NCBI RefSeq assembly: GCF_910592395.1
Contig: NC_088315.1
Span: 13,931,808-13,995,807 of the forward strand
Length of the DNA stretch: 64,000 nt
DNA from: Lineus longissimus
Lineage: Eukaryota > Nemertea > Pilidiophora > Heteronemertea > Lineidae
Direction: 5' to 3'
The notes beneath the pieces were generated by a model. That model did no database searches. It saw nothing but the letters and a program-made list of their open reading frames with translations, and was not told where the DNA came from. Positions within the stretch are counted from its first letter, which is position 1. The number at the start of each line of letters is the position of its first letter. The position numbers and the translations under genes are program-made. Shown one piece after another: positions 24,337 through 39,300 of this stretch.

Positions 24337-27300
24337 GTAAGTACATATTTTGCTTTATTTCAGGTGTTGATTTAAAAGGGGTTGACAAATAGATTGACCA
24401 GCTATCTTGTTCTATTAATGTTTCTTAACAGAAATACTTTCGTAAGATATGATAATGTTGTCACTTTGAGTTCTAATTGCCTTATGATTTCAAGTTCTAG
24501 ACAAAATGGCGGTGCCTATGGTCAAAACCTACAGACATTTTAAAGTCTACATGCTCATGAATGCGATTCCAGGCCAATATAGATGCTTCATGAGTCGAAT
24601 CGTTGGTCGCCATAAGCGGGGGGGGGGGGCACTCCACTTGATCCGCGCCTGCATTGGCGTGTGACCCTCAAAAGTTTAATTTTGCAGTTAACATCGCAAA
24701 GTTCTACTATATTAAATAGGTGGCTAGTAGGAGTTTAGCGCTTACCTCTGACTCTATCAACCTTGATTTTTCAAATTACATTAAACTTGATTTCCATCGA
24801 TCGATGCTCGCTTCATTGGCTACCCTTAAAACCTTAAAAGATCCCGGTTGAATTGGGTGGCAATATTTGACCAAGCAGATTGAGATGGGAAGTACTATAC
24901 GGTGAAAGTGAAGAGACAATTTGATTTGACAATAACTCTCATTTCTTCAGAAAAGAAACCGTTATCACTCATCATATATTTTTGAATTGTAGATCCCATG
25001 ACCATTCGCTAGCATACTGCCACTTATTACGCAATCGATTTCATTAGCAGTGTTTAATTCCCTCAGTTCATTTACTTGGAGTCAGACGTTTGTTATCAGA
25101 TTTCAAAAATGGCACGTCAATGCCCATGACTCTTGGTGGATTAATAACTGTAACTGTTTATAGGGATTTCACCACATAAAATCATATCGCTGCTATTTTT
25201 GTGAGCAAGAAACCTTTTTACAAACAGTACTGAAGTTTAAACGTCGCAAGACTCTTTCTTACACTTTTTTCAAATGTTTTCAGGTATTCTCTACGATGGA
25301 AATGAGGAGTCGATGGAAAATGTCATCCGCTCGACCATCAACTTATTCACAAATGATTCTGCTGTTCAACTTACTGCTGATGTTAAAAAGATTGACCATG
25401 CTTCACCATTAGAAATAGGGTTCGAAGGTTAGTATAATGACAGCATGTAATCTATATTGAACATTACCTTATATATGACAGTCCAGTACAACCTCTCTAA
25501 TGCGGACACCCATGTGACTGGGCGTTGGTGTCCGTAATGTAGAGGAGTCCTTTATAGGGAGGTTATGCCATTATTGTCCAAAAGGTGTAGTCATGTTTAT
25601 GAACACGGGAGTCGTGAAGCCTGCATATTCCATATTCCATTTAGTTTGTCAAAAAAATGGATTCATGTGTAATGTGTATGAACATGGGGGTCGTGAAGCT
25701 TACATACTGTAAAATATGCGATAAGCGAACGGCCCACAAAACTGGTCGAGAGGAAATCATTGCGTATACATGTGCAGGTCCTTTGAAATAGGCCTAGATG
25801 ACGCTAATGACATGATTTATTGAGCATGTACATGTACCACAAAATCCATGTCTGATATCACTTTGAAATTAAATGACATTGAATAACCCGATTTAACGCT
25901 GGCCTACTCGTGCATTTAAGATTGTCAATCGCAAGTGTCAGCAAGAAACCAAGATGATGTGCACTATATTTTTTGGCATTTTGATAATGTTTTCTGATTT
26001 CTTTCATCCAATGGATAATGGCGACATCAATAATGTTGATGAGAATGTCGATGCCTTATAACCTCCTGCTCGGCGTCACCGATCGTATTCACTGGCGGAG
26101 AAAATCCGTCTGCTCGATGACTATGAAAACGAAAACATCAGGCAGCCTCATGGGATTTCATCGGCCCAGTTTGCCAGGGAGCATAACATCCTCTCCGGGA
26201 CTATGCGCCGATGACTCCGCGAAGAGGATGACCTCCGAGAGAGACATCGCGAAACTACGAGCAGGCAGGTCAACAGGCGCACACAAAGACAAAGGGGCAC
26301 TGGTGAGTGCTGTATTGTACTTTTAACAGAAAATTAACGCCATCTTCCATGTCATTTTCTTTTCAAATTTGATGTCCATGAGAACCTGGAACTTTAAATT
26401 TGAAATTGTTCTTTTCTAAAGTCCACATTGTTTTCTGCCTTATTGCCAGAGGTTGACAGGTCAGTTCGTGAATGGATGGCAACAAGGCGACAACAGGGAT
26501 GACCTGTCTCGGGCGACGACATGATGATTAAAGCTGAACAGTCTTTCCGAACATGGTGGGCAGACACTACTATCGTAGGTTAATGACAGTCTTCTCCCTT
26601 TTGTAGGTGATGCCTTTCCATTTTTGTTGATATGGGACATGTTCCCAGCCCATAGAAATGCCCAGGTTCAGCATCACATTGAAGATGCGCCTGGTTTTAT
26701 CCAGTTGGTTCCAGGAAGATGTACTTCTTTGGTCCAGCCATTTGATAAAACTGTCATCCGTTCCTTCAAAATTAACATGCGTAAAATGTGGAAGGCCTGG
26801 AAGATCCAAAGTAATGATGAACATGGTCGTTGTGAGCCAATTACTAGGGATACGCTTTTGCGCATTATCAGCGACTCCTGGGCCCCTACAACGGAAGAGG
26901 CAATCCATACGGCCTGGCGTGCGTGCGGACTGCTTCAAGGAGATGAGCCAGTGCCAGATCACGTTGATCAAGACATTATTGATTTTGGTAACATTGAAAT
27001 CGAAGACAATGATCTAGAATTTGTAGATTTGGACGAAGAATTGACTTAAACCCAGTATTAATCATCACATCCTGTTTGTCTTTCTTTTCATCCAATTCAA
27101 CTCATGAATGAGCCCAAGTACTTTTGCACGAACGCGGTAGAAGTCTACCACCAATAACCTCTAGGCTATAACCACATGAAAACGACACTTGTCATCAGCG
27201 TCATCTAGGCCTATTTCAAAGGACCTGAACATGTATACGCAATGATTTCCTCTCGATCAGTTTTGTGGGCCGTTCGCTTATCACTACATATTCCATTTAG

Positions 27301-30300
27301 TTGTATAGATATTAACTACTTCAAATAATTTGATGCCATTTATGTATATGTGTATATAAATATGTTTATTCGTACTTTCAAATTGAAACGTACAGTTACA
27401 ATTACAAATGATTGTGCAAAAAAGAATACAGAGTTGGGTGCAAGTGCAGAAATACATATATATAGTATAAATGTTAACCCGGACTGTAAACACCAACAAC
27501 ATACTAAACATATACCGTACTGTTAGATCAACCGGTACTCTAAGATCACCCGGTACTCAAAAACGTTATCAATATGTTAATCTCCTCTATTGTCAAAATC
27601 TGACCCCCTGTCTCCCTCATTTCAAGCAACTCCCTTACTTGGGTGGCAACCAGATTTTACTCTCCGATTTATTTCCCTTAGCATGACATATTCACCTGGT
27701 AGTTCATCCCTCTTCCAGCTATACCTTTGTACCAACTCAGTAATACTTTTCCCCACCGATGATGTGCTCCCGGCAAAGAGTAACCCAACAGTAACCTTCA
27801 CTAATGAATTTCCTGACTTCCTCAAACCACTGATGAATTTTACTAACCTCTTCTCCAACTGAGTTTGAATACTGCAGTCTTTAATAATGTCCGGTAACAA
27901 ATCGTTATGAGTGCGATAAGGCAAACACAATACCTGACGAATACATTTGTGCCACGCAATATATAACTCTTGCATGTATGGCTTCGGGACATCTAATAGC
28001 TGATAACCGAACAAAGACGTGCAAAAACTTTTGAACAATCTATATCTTATTTCAAAGTCGGCGAACCTAAACTGAGCCATTAATATGTTAGTCCGTTTGT
28101 AAAGATCATTTACTAAAACATGAACCCTTCTTCGACGAAGATCAGGGCCAATAACAATGCCCAAATTAATTTCTTCAGTAGAAATTTTAACCCTTGTACC
28201 CTCAAATACAATCTCTCCTGATGGGTCATCTGACCCGAAAATTAGAAATCTGCTCTTTGATGCGTATAAGATAACCTGAATTCAATAGAAAAATTATGAG
28301 CTGCACGATGGTGCTACCAGAATCACATCATCGGCATACGCACATTCACCACAAAATATGTTGCCAACATGGCAGCCGATTCCGTCAGTTTTTAGACTGT
28401 TGATAAGCTCTAAGTTTTGTACGCGAACTTGAAAGTAGTTAATTGGCATTTCTAGTGGAGGTAATATTAATTTGCCTACATTGATATATGCAGGTGGTGT
28501 TCGCACGCTACATATTACATAGACAGCGTACATCATTATAGTAATACTTGTTATTAGAGCACAAGGGGACAAACAACTCAATAGACTGCAATTAATGTTA
28601 CAATATACAGTAGCTTGGCAACGTGATGCACAGTGAAGATGATTAAACAATACATTCTGTTTTAATTAGGAGAGCAACAATTAAAATTAATAATTAAAAC
28701 AGAATGGATTGCCAAAAAGGTGTAGTCATGCTTATGAACACGGGAGTCGTGAAGCGTGCATATTCCATATTCCATTTAATTTGTCAAAAAAATGGATTCA
28801 TGTGTAATGTGTGTCAACATGGGGGTCGTAAAGCTTACATATTACATATTCCATTTAGATATTAACTACTTCAAATAATTTGTTTACTGTCCGTAATTGT
28901 GAGGTGATTGGACCAAAAAGTCACCATGGTCGTGTCCGCAATTCGGAGTAAAGAGGTGTCCGCCCTCCGAGGTTTTGGTTAAAGCAAATGACTTAGAAAA
29001 AAAAATCGGGACTGAACGAACATGTCCGTAATGCGGAGGTGTCCGCCTGGCAGAGGTGTCCGCAACCATTGTCTAATTCATAACTTCAAGATCAAGAAGC
29101 TGACCTCGTGTCGTTTTCATACAATAGTTGTTGAGGTAATAGGCAAGTTTTGCAGTCATTACGATCGAAACAGTGCGAAGTACGGATGTAAATTATGGTG
29201 TCATGATGAAATAGGAAAAGGTGACAACGAATACAGTGCAATGAATTAGAACTCTATACTAGTTTCGTCTCATTCCGTCATATTGTACACATGTATGCTA
29301 CTTCATTTTAATCGGCACTGGAACATCTTCTTTCGTACATAGTGGAATGTGGCATCGGGGCAATTTGCCGTCTTATTGAATTTGCTGTTTTTATCATGTC
29401 GAGCTTAGAAGAATCCCCCTAAAATGTGTTGATTCGATTATTTGTCAAAGAGCAAGAACTGCATTAACGAGAAGATACATGTACAATCATCTATGAGTTG
29501 TACGAATATCACTCATGTAGACAACGAGATGTACCACTGTTATGCAATTTAATTCCGACGACATGTCGTCAAGGTAGTGAATTAGTGTCGAATTCGTCAA
29601 AGACTCAATCGTATACTGTTTGCAATCGAGCCTCATTCCGGTAGATGTACTTCGCGATACACTTTTCATCATAGCATCCACAACTGACCACTGGTTTCAT
29701 CTCGCCACTGATTTTAAGTGTCTCTGTGGTCAATATAGTGAGATTCAGCTAAAAACCTTTCGGTCTCATAGTGTAGCTCGTCCAGAATTAGTTCTGAAGA
29801 GTAACTTTCAAGGTAAATGTGGTCTGGCATTTTAATCCATATATTCCCTTAAGAAAGATATGTTATTTACTCCTAGAATTCAAATAATTTGTATTACACG
29901 TACTTGTATGTTGTCGAAAAAGCCAAATGCTGACTAAAATTACAACATGTTTTTGGAAACAGTTCAGTTGCCAAAAACCATACGGAAAATGGGATCCACT
30001 GGCAAGAGCTTAGCATCAGTTATTTTCCGGAAAAAAACAAGAGTACGGAAGCAAACGACGGACGACACGGGACAAGCGTAACAGGCAACGACTTTTTATT
30101 AACTCCACCCCGCCTAGAAGCGGAGTCATGAATTTGCATTGGTGATAGTTTACGCCAATTAACCAATGACATCATCCTTTTCTGAAACTCTTTCAGCGTG
30201 CAAACTTTTAAAGAACAACGTCACGGCTATGATATCAGTTACCAGCAGTTGTGAAGCCCAGTACTACCTTGAAGACATGTTTACTAGCTTGAATCAGCCT

Positions 30301-33300
30301 CTGCTTGCTGTTGAAGGTAGCATCTGTGAACATCCCAAAATGATGCTGACAGGTTCTACAATCACCATGCACCCAGCTAGATATCACCTGCAGCAACTTC
30401 TTGGCATGGAACTCATCAAGCATCTTCATGTTGGAGCTATGACGATATTTTTTGATGATACTACAGGTATGTCATGCAATAACTGCGTCGGGGCTTTTGC
30501 GAGATTTTGATTTGACATCAGCGTCCTGGTGTTAATCTGGCATTTGCTGTATATGGAATCGATGTTATTGGAACGATGCCACTTTAACATCGTTTTGCTA
30601 CTAAAATGACATCAGGAAAAACGTGTTTTTTAATTGTAAACGGGTTTCCACCTGAAGAATCCTCATTCAAACTACCTTTATGGTTATTATAGTTGCATTC
30701 TGGGCTTCAAGTTAAGACGGATACTACGGCGTATCATGACAACTGAAGAAGGGTAAAATGATTATGAAAATGTGATAAATCTGTGTGAAGATCGTTCGAT
30801 ATATTCACTTTCAATCAGCTGACCATGAATTGTTTTGATCCGATAATTATTTCATTGAGATAGTAATGTGGAAACACCATACATAATTGCCCACCACAGA
30901 GGTTTTTAGTCAAAAGTTGAGTGGAACCAAGCACAAAAATTATCAGAAATATTGAAACATTCACCCTTACGACAATCAATCATTGATAATTCCTCTTTAA
31001 CGATGGCTAATTTCAATAATTTGCGCCTTGCTTATCTCAATGACCAATGTCACCCATGCTTTGCTGGAACGTTACGCTTTTTGTTCGGTAGTATGTAAAT
31101 GTTGAAACGAGCCAAATGAAACAAGCCAAACTAAACGATCCAAACAAACGTTTTAAACCTGAACTGAAAGATCCAGTTTACATGTAATATTCATTGCAGG
31201 ATTCGGTCAAGTATGTTTATGGCAAAAAATATAATGTCATTCACATATATCCATTCGATTTGGTTCATTTTAAGTTTTGCATGGTGTACCATGGAATGTT
31301 TCATTTTCTCGTTTAGTTTGGCCATGTTTAAAACTTAAACGAGCCAAATTAAGTGGGCTTGAGTAAATAAAAGTGCTTTTTCAGGCAAATATCAACCTAA
31401 CGCTTGCAATCATTTCATTAAAACGTGATCTTCAATTTCATGTTAAGAATGTTTATTTGGTTCGTTTAGTTTGGCTTATTTCATTTGGCTCGTTTCAACA
31501 TTTACATACTACCATTTTATTCATTTTCTGCGTGCATTGCATTGTCTTATCGATGTCAATATTTAACTACAATGTATAATAGATAATTCAATTGAACCTG
31601 CGAAAAAAATCATCTGATCGTGAATTGTACCGATAACGAAAGTTAGTTTTTACACAATCAAAGTTATTCGTCAACTTGACCTTTTTAAATGGTTACACCA
31701 TTTTTCTTCCGAAGTTAGTGTGACAAGGTCTGGCTAGATGTCGTAGCGGACAGACTATGATCCCACACGTGACTTAGTCTGTAAACCCCTTCGTCTCGAT
31801 TAATGTTGGTGGTTGTACGAATCCAAATCGCCTCCTCACCCATCACGTAAATCGTGTTGGCTCTCTCTCTACCACCTTGCTTTGTTTCCAATCGGTGTAA
31901 TGATTATCCTTGGCTGCACGATCTGTGATGGCCGAATCGTTGAGCTCGCTCAACGAAGATTTTCTATTGGCCAGAGTATATTTACGATATTTTGCAGTCT
32001 CTATGTCTTTCTGGTATTCTTTCAGCCTCACCGAGCATGTTCTGCTGTTCTGCCTGTCTCCCCGATATACGACTTTGATATACAAAGTCTGTAGTGTCAA
32101 GCATATCCCATTTCTCCTTTGATTTCGCCAACAATTGCCTTGGTGGTGTGTGTAGTGTGAGGATTCGGAAAGTGTGAATAAATCACTGTCCACTATGGTT
32201 ACCAAATCGGCGAGGAGACGACAGCAAATAAATTGAAAGCACAGGCAGATTCAACCGTGAATATTTCCTGTTCTATGTCACTCGACGTGGATTTGCTGGT
32301 TGGTTTATAACAAGCACTAAAATCAGTGTTATTGTAGCCCGAAGCCCAATTAAGGGTACACATTGCGCTAATATCTACCATATCCGCCTACGCTGTGATT
32401 ATCATTGCGCGGTCTGTGTAGTGTAGCATGAACCCCCGAATAGGAAGATGTGATAACAAGCACTTGGCTCAAAGTGGTTCATAAACGTGACTTAAAATGC
32501 AGTTAAAGGAGGCAGACTGTCTGTTATGGTTACATGTGGACACTGTCATGACTGTCAACTATGTTTATGGTGTAACCATAGCGGACAGTCACACAGGTGC
32601 ACAGAGGTAACCATAGCGGACAGTCTGCCGTATATTTTGAATTTTAAGTCACTTTATAGAACACTTTAAGCCAAGCGCTTGTTATCACATCTTCCTTTTC
32701 TGGTGTATATGCAAGACAACACAGCCCCAGCAATAATCTCCACAACTTAGGCAATCATGGTGGAAATAAGCGCAAATTGCGCCATTAATTTGGCATAGAG
32801 CTACAAAAAACATTGATTTATCTACTTATTCAGGACAGCTTTATCAATATAAACCTATTAACAACTGTGTTTAAGCTGTCATATAGAAATGCCAACCAGC
32901 AAATCCACGGCGAGTGCCATTGAACAGGAAATATTCGCGGTTGAATCTGTTTGTGCCTGTCCGAATCCACACACTGGTGTGGCCTACATGCTGTTGCCAT
33001 CCCTGCTATCCCCATGTACCGTTCTACTGTCTCGGTGACACCTTTGTACGTAAGGCAAGGCAGCTATTGTCGTTTAGTCCTGCTACCAGAATTTCGAGCG
33101 TCGCCTCTCTTCATCTCGATTCATGTTGATAACTTCACAAACTATCAGTCATGAGAACTGTTCGACGGAAAAACAACATCGATTCCCAGGAAAGCGACAG
33201 AGCCAGTTGAGATAAACACATACGTGTAGCACTCATGCTGCAGATGTGGTTATCCAAGTTGGTCGCCATCGTGTCGTACAACAAATCGCAAAACGCCAAG

Positions 33301-36300
33301 TTAATAAGATCAACCCAAATTGATTCGTAGAGCATTGGCTTTTTCTCTACAAACAAAATCAGATTTTCTTTCATGTCTACTGTTGCCATATTGACCTCTT
33401 GGACGTGTCTCGCCGACGCAAAGAAAGAGAAATGCCTCTGCATGGCTTACAAACTATTATTAGGCGGTATAACGAACATTCTGATTGGTAACCGTGCGGG
33501 TAATCGCATTAAAATCAGTCTGAAAGTGATTTCCAGCGATGATCGTAGCGGCTGACGTAATTTGACTGAATCGCACTGTACTGGTGGAAACTGTTATTGG
33601 GTAATCCATGAAAGTGATCCTCTGCGACCGTCGCAACGACAAACGGATCGCAAATCACTGCGATAACCGCGTTCGGTGGAAACAGCCCTTTAATCCGTGA
33701 AAGTGATCCTATGCGACCGCCACAACGACAAACGGATCGCAAATCGCTGCGATAACCGCGTTCGGTGGAAACAGCCCTTTAATCCATGAAAGTGATCCTC
33801 TGCGACCGCCACAACGACAAACGGATCGCAAATCGCTGCGATAACCGCGTTCGGTGGAAACAGCCCTTTAATCCATGAAAGTGATCCTCTGCGACCGCCA
33901 CAACGACAAACGGATCGCAAATCGCTGCGATAACCGCGTTCGGTGGAAACAGCCCTTTAATCCATGAAAGTGATCCTCTGCGACCGCCACAGCGACAAAC
34001 GGATCGCAAATCGCTGCGATAACCGCGTTCGGTGGAAACAGCCCTGCATGCTGATTTCTATTTTGTCCATTCGGGGAATGTTTGGTTGCGTTTATTATTT
34101 CAGGACGGATGTAGAGCACTGGATTAACGACTTCCAGCTATTGCTTTCGGATCCGATCAAGCGGAAAACTAGGTTTTAGAAGGCAATAAGTGGGACATTA
34201 TCTGGCGCATGCGTATTTGCAGTCTGTCTATATTCGCGTGGAATGAGACTTGCAAAATAAAAATTTCGGATATCATTAATTCTATATTTGTTGTCGATTG
34301 TTATTTAGCTTGGTTTTTATAGTTTTTTGCTTTGTTTGAAAAGTGCCAAAACAAGCTATGTGTTGACGTGATTTCAGCATTTTTTTGTGCGAATTGCGAA
34401 CATTATCATGTCTATGAGATAGTTCTCCTGTATTTCAGCGTTTTCGCCTCACCATACACTGCAATGCGATTCACTATGTCATGCGGTTGGAGCCTATTCC
34501 AAAATACACGTTGTCAGCGGTAGTTTTGGCAGAAGGAATGTAATGTGTTTCATATCAGAGCATTTTAGCTAGATGATAATATCAATGCTTGTATTTAGGA
34601 ATTTTTAAATTTCGGCCAGATGCCATTTGCCACTGCACAACCTTGTGCAATGGGCATCAAAATCACATTATACAGATCACGTATAGATTAGATTTTTAAT
34701 CCATATTATTACAGATTAATCACTAACATTGCTCGTTCATTCCCTAGGGCATAGATTCGTACAAGAACTTATATCTGTGTACACAGAATCCGTCATCAAA
34801 GTTCAACAGTTCTATTTCAAACGCAAGGACCAGCCAGACGACCACATCGCTAATTCTATGAAGATCATGAAGAATACATCGGAGCTGCATAAAACTGTCA
34901 TTGTGCTGTGTAGTAATTACAATGTCATACATATCTTACATCAGGTGAGTATCCCTAATTATAAATCTCGTTGGGAATAACGGCAAAATGCAATCAATTT
35001 GTAGGATCAACTTTGCCCATTTGTCACATGATTATAATGATGTGAAGTATTTCATCCCACACCCATGCAGTTATCAGTAGGGTTTTGCACTCATTTGACC
35101 TTTGACCTTAAATATTTTAATCATGGAGGTCATAAATCGCCTGAGCCAACGGGTGATTATGTCCATTTGCAATTCGTGGAACAAACTTGGCGTCTTGGTC
35201 GGCCGATTATGCCACCTATCAAACCAGAATTTACATGTAATCAAGTGAGTGTGCGACACGCAGTCTATCGAAATGTAATTTCATCCATTACAGGCGCAAA
35301 TAGCGGGACTTCTTCGACAAAACTTCTTCTGGATCATTGTTGGAAGAAACATATCAACTGATGAGGTCGGTGCGTATTCGCCCAGTGATAGCAACGTTGC
35401 ATTTATCCACGAGCACTATACCATTGTGCCAGATACCGAGTCCATGAGAGAAGGCGAGCATCTTCCAGTCCACAATGTAAGTTGAAACGGGAAAAAAGCA
35501 TTCCGCGAAGTTACTATTTATAGCTCACAAGGTCATTTGAATAAGATATTGATGACGTTTTAGTCACGTGACAGTCGGACATCGACACTTATTTCTACGC
35601 ATTTGAGCTTATTTCAAAGTCAATTATCTTTGACCCTGCATTGTTTTTAGCATGAATGATACCATAGAGTCAGAGAGAGAAATATTCAGAACAATTATGT
35701 AGTATTTCCAACACTCGGACATGTGCCAGATTGAATCTAACTGCCCTAGCTAGAAAGCCTGAATCCATTACGAAACCGCATGTTTGTCCGACATTGCCTG
35801 TAATTCAGCGATGGGGAAATAGAGGGCAGCAGCTGCAGTGACCTCATCATCGCGGAATGCTATTGGATCGAGAAACTCAGTCGAGTGTTATACGGAAAAC
35901 GAGTAACGCTAATGGAATACCGTGGATATATATCGGAGGTGAATTCGGGCAGAGAAGTGGATGAAATCATCAGAACCACCCTGGAGAATCAATTCACCAC
36001 ATTGCCGATCATCTTATCAGGCGTTCCATCTTGCCGAGCTTGCCTGTCCTGGGAAAGGACATTTTATTTAATAAAGTTAGAAAAACTATGTTCGGTGTTT
36101 CAACCGAATATTGTTGTGTTTATCTGGTAATGTATGTTGTGTTAATTCGGGAAGATCAGTGGCGTAGTGGTTAGAGCACCGGGCGCATAATCAGGAGGTC
36201 GTGGGTTCGATTCTCGGAAGGGGTTTCATCTTTGTGTACTTGAGAAAGGCAGAGCAACCTGCCCTAAACACGCTAAACGCAACGTCAAAGCAATGTTGTG

Positions 36301-39300
36301 TAATTACGTCATACATAACATTAAAATCTCGCCTAAAGTTTTTGAAACACACTTTCGACTTTTCTTTTCTAAATCATTTCTGCAGTGACCTGTTTTAAGT
36401 TATGTGCAAAACTACTGCAATTGAATGATTTAGTATAACCCAGTGTGATACGACTTCAACTTTATAACATTTCGAAAACATTTTAGAAATATATATTGCA
36501 GAAGTATTGACATTCCAACTAGTCTGAAAAATTGCTAAAATATTTTCAAAATTCAACAGTCACATTAATGAACGCATTCTTTATTTCTGCCTCCCAGGTT
36601 TTAGAAGCATCGGTGGCAGATGCAATATCGACTTTAGCCTTCTACTACCAGACCATCATGAAATGTAATGGAAGTACTAACGTTACACAAGCAAAAGCAC
36701 CCAACATGACGATGTGTAGTGAAATCGGCAGTGACGGCAAGTCTACAATAAGGAACACAATTGTGAATATGGTAAGGATTTACAATTGCCCTGTAGGGAC
36801 GATCCCCGTGTTTTTTAATTGTCTTTTGCTACATTACAAGAGGAAGCTTTAACGGGTGACTGCATGGTGGCCTGTACATAGTCATAATTTGGTATGACTT
36901 CACTTTGTCCTACTTTTTATTGGTACATGTATGTCACATTTTCTTTTGTTTTACTATCCGTTGGTTTTCTGATATTGAAAAAGGTGTTAAGTCTAGATCT
37001 ACCATTATAGACAATGCTCCAGGCCCTAAAGCAGGCCTACCAACAACTGCAACCAAACTATTAAGTGTTAATTTGAACCTCGATTGTATCAGATACTGGT
37101 AGATTCGGCAGGAATTTTCTCATTAGGTTTAAGAATTCCCATTGGCCACAACATGCCGAGGTTATTTGAAGAGTGGTCCACGCTGGGATTTTAAGTCACA
37201 AAAAAACTTCTGGTGAAGTACTGGTGTTGCGTTAGAAGTAGCCATTACAATCAGGTAACCCCCTGAAGAAAAAAAAGAAATTCTATTTAATGCAGTATTT
37301 TTTGTTTCCTGTACATTTTCCTGAACATTCATGAACTGAAATGTTTTTCCATAACTTTATCGAAATTATTGGCCCCTTACGCAACATAAAAAAAAACATC
37401 TCCAAATAGACACTTCAATGGCCTCAGCTTCATTGTGAACCATGGCGTCGTCACGCGGGAAAATGACGTCATACCTAGTATCGAGCCGAATGTCACACCT
37501 TGTATAACACGACAAAAAAAACATACTTCCTCACATGTAAGTCACTTGAATGATTTTATCCCGTCTAATGTTTTCCGCATTTTTTCTCAACATATTTGTA
37601 GTAGGTTATATAGGTGACTTACCTGAACGAAAAAATCTAAATCAAATCTAAATGAATTTACATTTCTTCGACAAGACCACTCTTACTTGGGCATACTAGT
37701 TTAGTCGTTTTCCCGGCTGACGCCGTATTGATTATTATTTTTATGTTATCAAATTGTGAAACATTGAAAATGGCAGTTCATCTTAAATACATGACACTCT
37801 AAATATTTGTACTGATATCCAGGGTAATGAAGTTACAAACTCCCTTAATTATCATTCATTTGGATAGATGAGACTTCATAGCTAATAACTTTAATATCGT
37901 CTATAATACTCGGTGAAACAAAAAAGATTTTATGTTACTGATTGCGAATATATTTTAAAGTATTGATTTGTTGTCTAGCAAATAACCGTGAAGCTGAAAT
38001 CCATAATACTATGCGAAATATTAGCCTGAAATTCATACATTTGTGGATAAAAACTACCTTTCGTTGCAGACCGATTTCAAAGGCTATACAGGTGTCGTGA
38101 GGTTTTCAGCTGGTGGTTACCGCGAGAATATATCCTTTGACATCCACAGTACACACACGGGCCCCGATGGTGTCACAACCATGAAGAAAGTGGCAACTTG
38201 GACAGAGGGCAATTTAACAGTGCCTGCTGAATTATTTCCAAATACTTTTAGCAGTTTGAACAAAAGGGAGCTAATCGTTGCGACAAGGGAGGTGAGAGAA
38301 ATACCCAACAACACAGCTTTCCTTATCACTTAAAGGCCTACGCCGTTTATGTATACACTGGTGTTGTATGTTCCAGAAGTAAATAGAATAAACATCGCCG
38401 CCCAACATTAAACAAACATGTCAGCGTGATGTGAATTGTCATGCAGAGTATATCTATATCGCTGTACACAACAGCGATTTTTTCAAATTTGTATTCAATA
38501 TGAATTTAGATGATCTCAAATTTAAGTTTATACTTCAATTTTTTAACGGCTGGTGTTGGCTTGAATCAAGAATAAAGTTACGCTACCTAGTAAAAAAAGA
38601 GGAACATTACATAGCTTGGTTGTTCAGACCGGCGTTAGTGCACTCTTAGAAATAAAGTAGTTTGGTTTGAGCCTTTGAAAACACAAATATGCTCACCGGA
38701 GAGGTCTATCGGTAAAATGAGATACCGCAGTAGGTCTTTCATTTCAAATACCGTTGTGTCAAAGATTGTACTGACGATGGCACTCATGTGTCTTTTTCGT
38801 GTTCTCCATAAGAGCAAGGTTTTTGCTTCCTTATCTTTCATAGTCATCCCTTCGAAATTGTGTGCTGACAAACCATGCTACTCCTCGCAGATATTAGTTA
38901 CAAACTTACAAATATTAAATAACAATAGTAGGTTCTCTGTCAAAATGACATTTCATACTAGAGGAAATAAAAATAAACTGGTGTAAATAGGATAGGCAAG
39001 ACTATGCTGTGGAGTAGGTAAGTGCAGTGAGAGCATCTTTCGAAAGAATTTTCTGATTTAGATAAACTGACCAAAATTTGGTCTATCACTGAACGTGCGT
39101 GTCGACGATAACCAATTCAAAAAGTAAACGATGCAAGGTGTCCAGCAGTGAAATTCTAAAAGTTCGGGCTCTTACCATGCTGCCTCAAACCTCCTTTGGG
39201 TACGCAGGGAAAATATGTTGATGTCTGTTAGACATTTATCTGCCTTGATATCTAATCGATATTAACTTTTGATATCTAATATTAGATGTCTTATGAAGTC

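Noticed and set aside
33602-34045. CRISPR-like array
   Set aside because: The units are uniform head-to-tail copies with no unique spacers, in animal DNA.
33515-34119. Series of similar minus-strand ORFs in the 33.5-34.1 kb region, as if a repeat protein
   Set aside because: They arise from the 89-bp DNA repeat; 89 is not divisible by 3, so each unit is read in a different frame.
36150-36222. Functional tRNA-Met
   Set aside because: A and B boxes are present but the acceptor stem does not pair and the T stem has mismatches; a SINE head or pseudogene is likelier.
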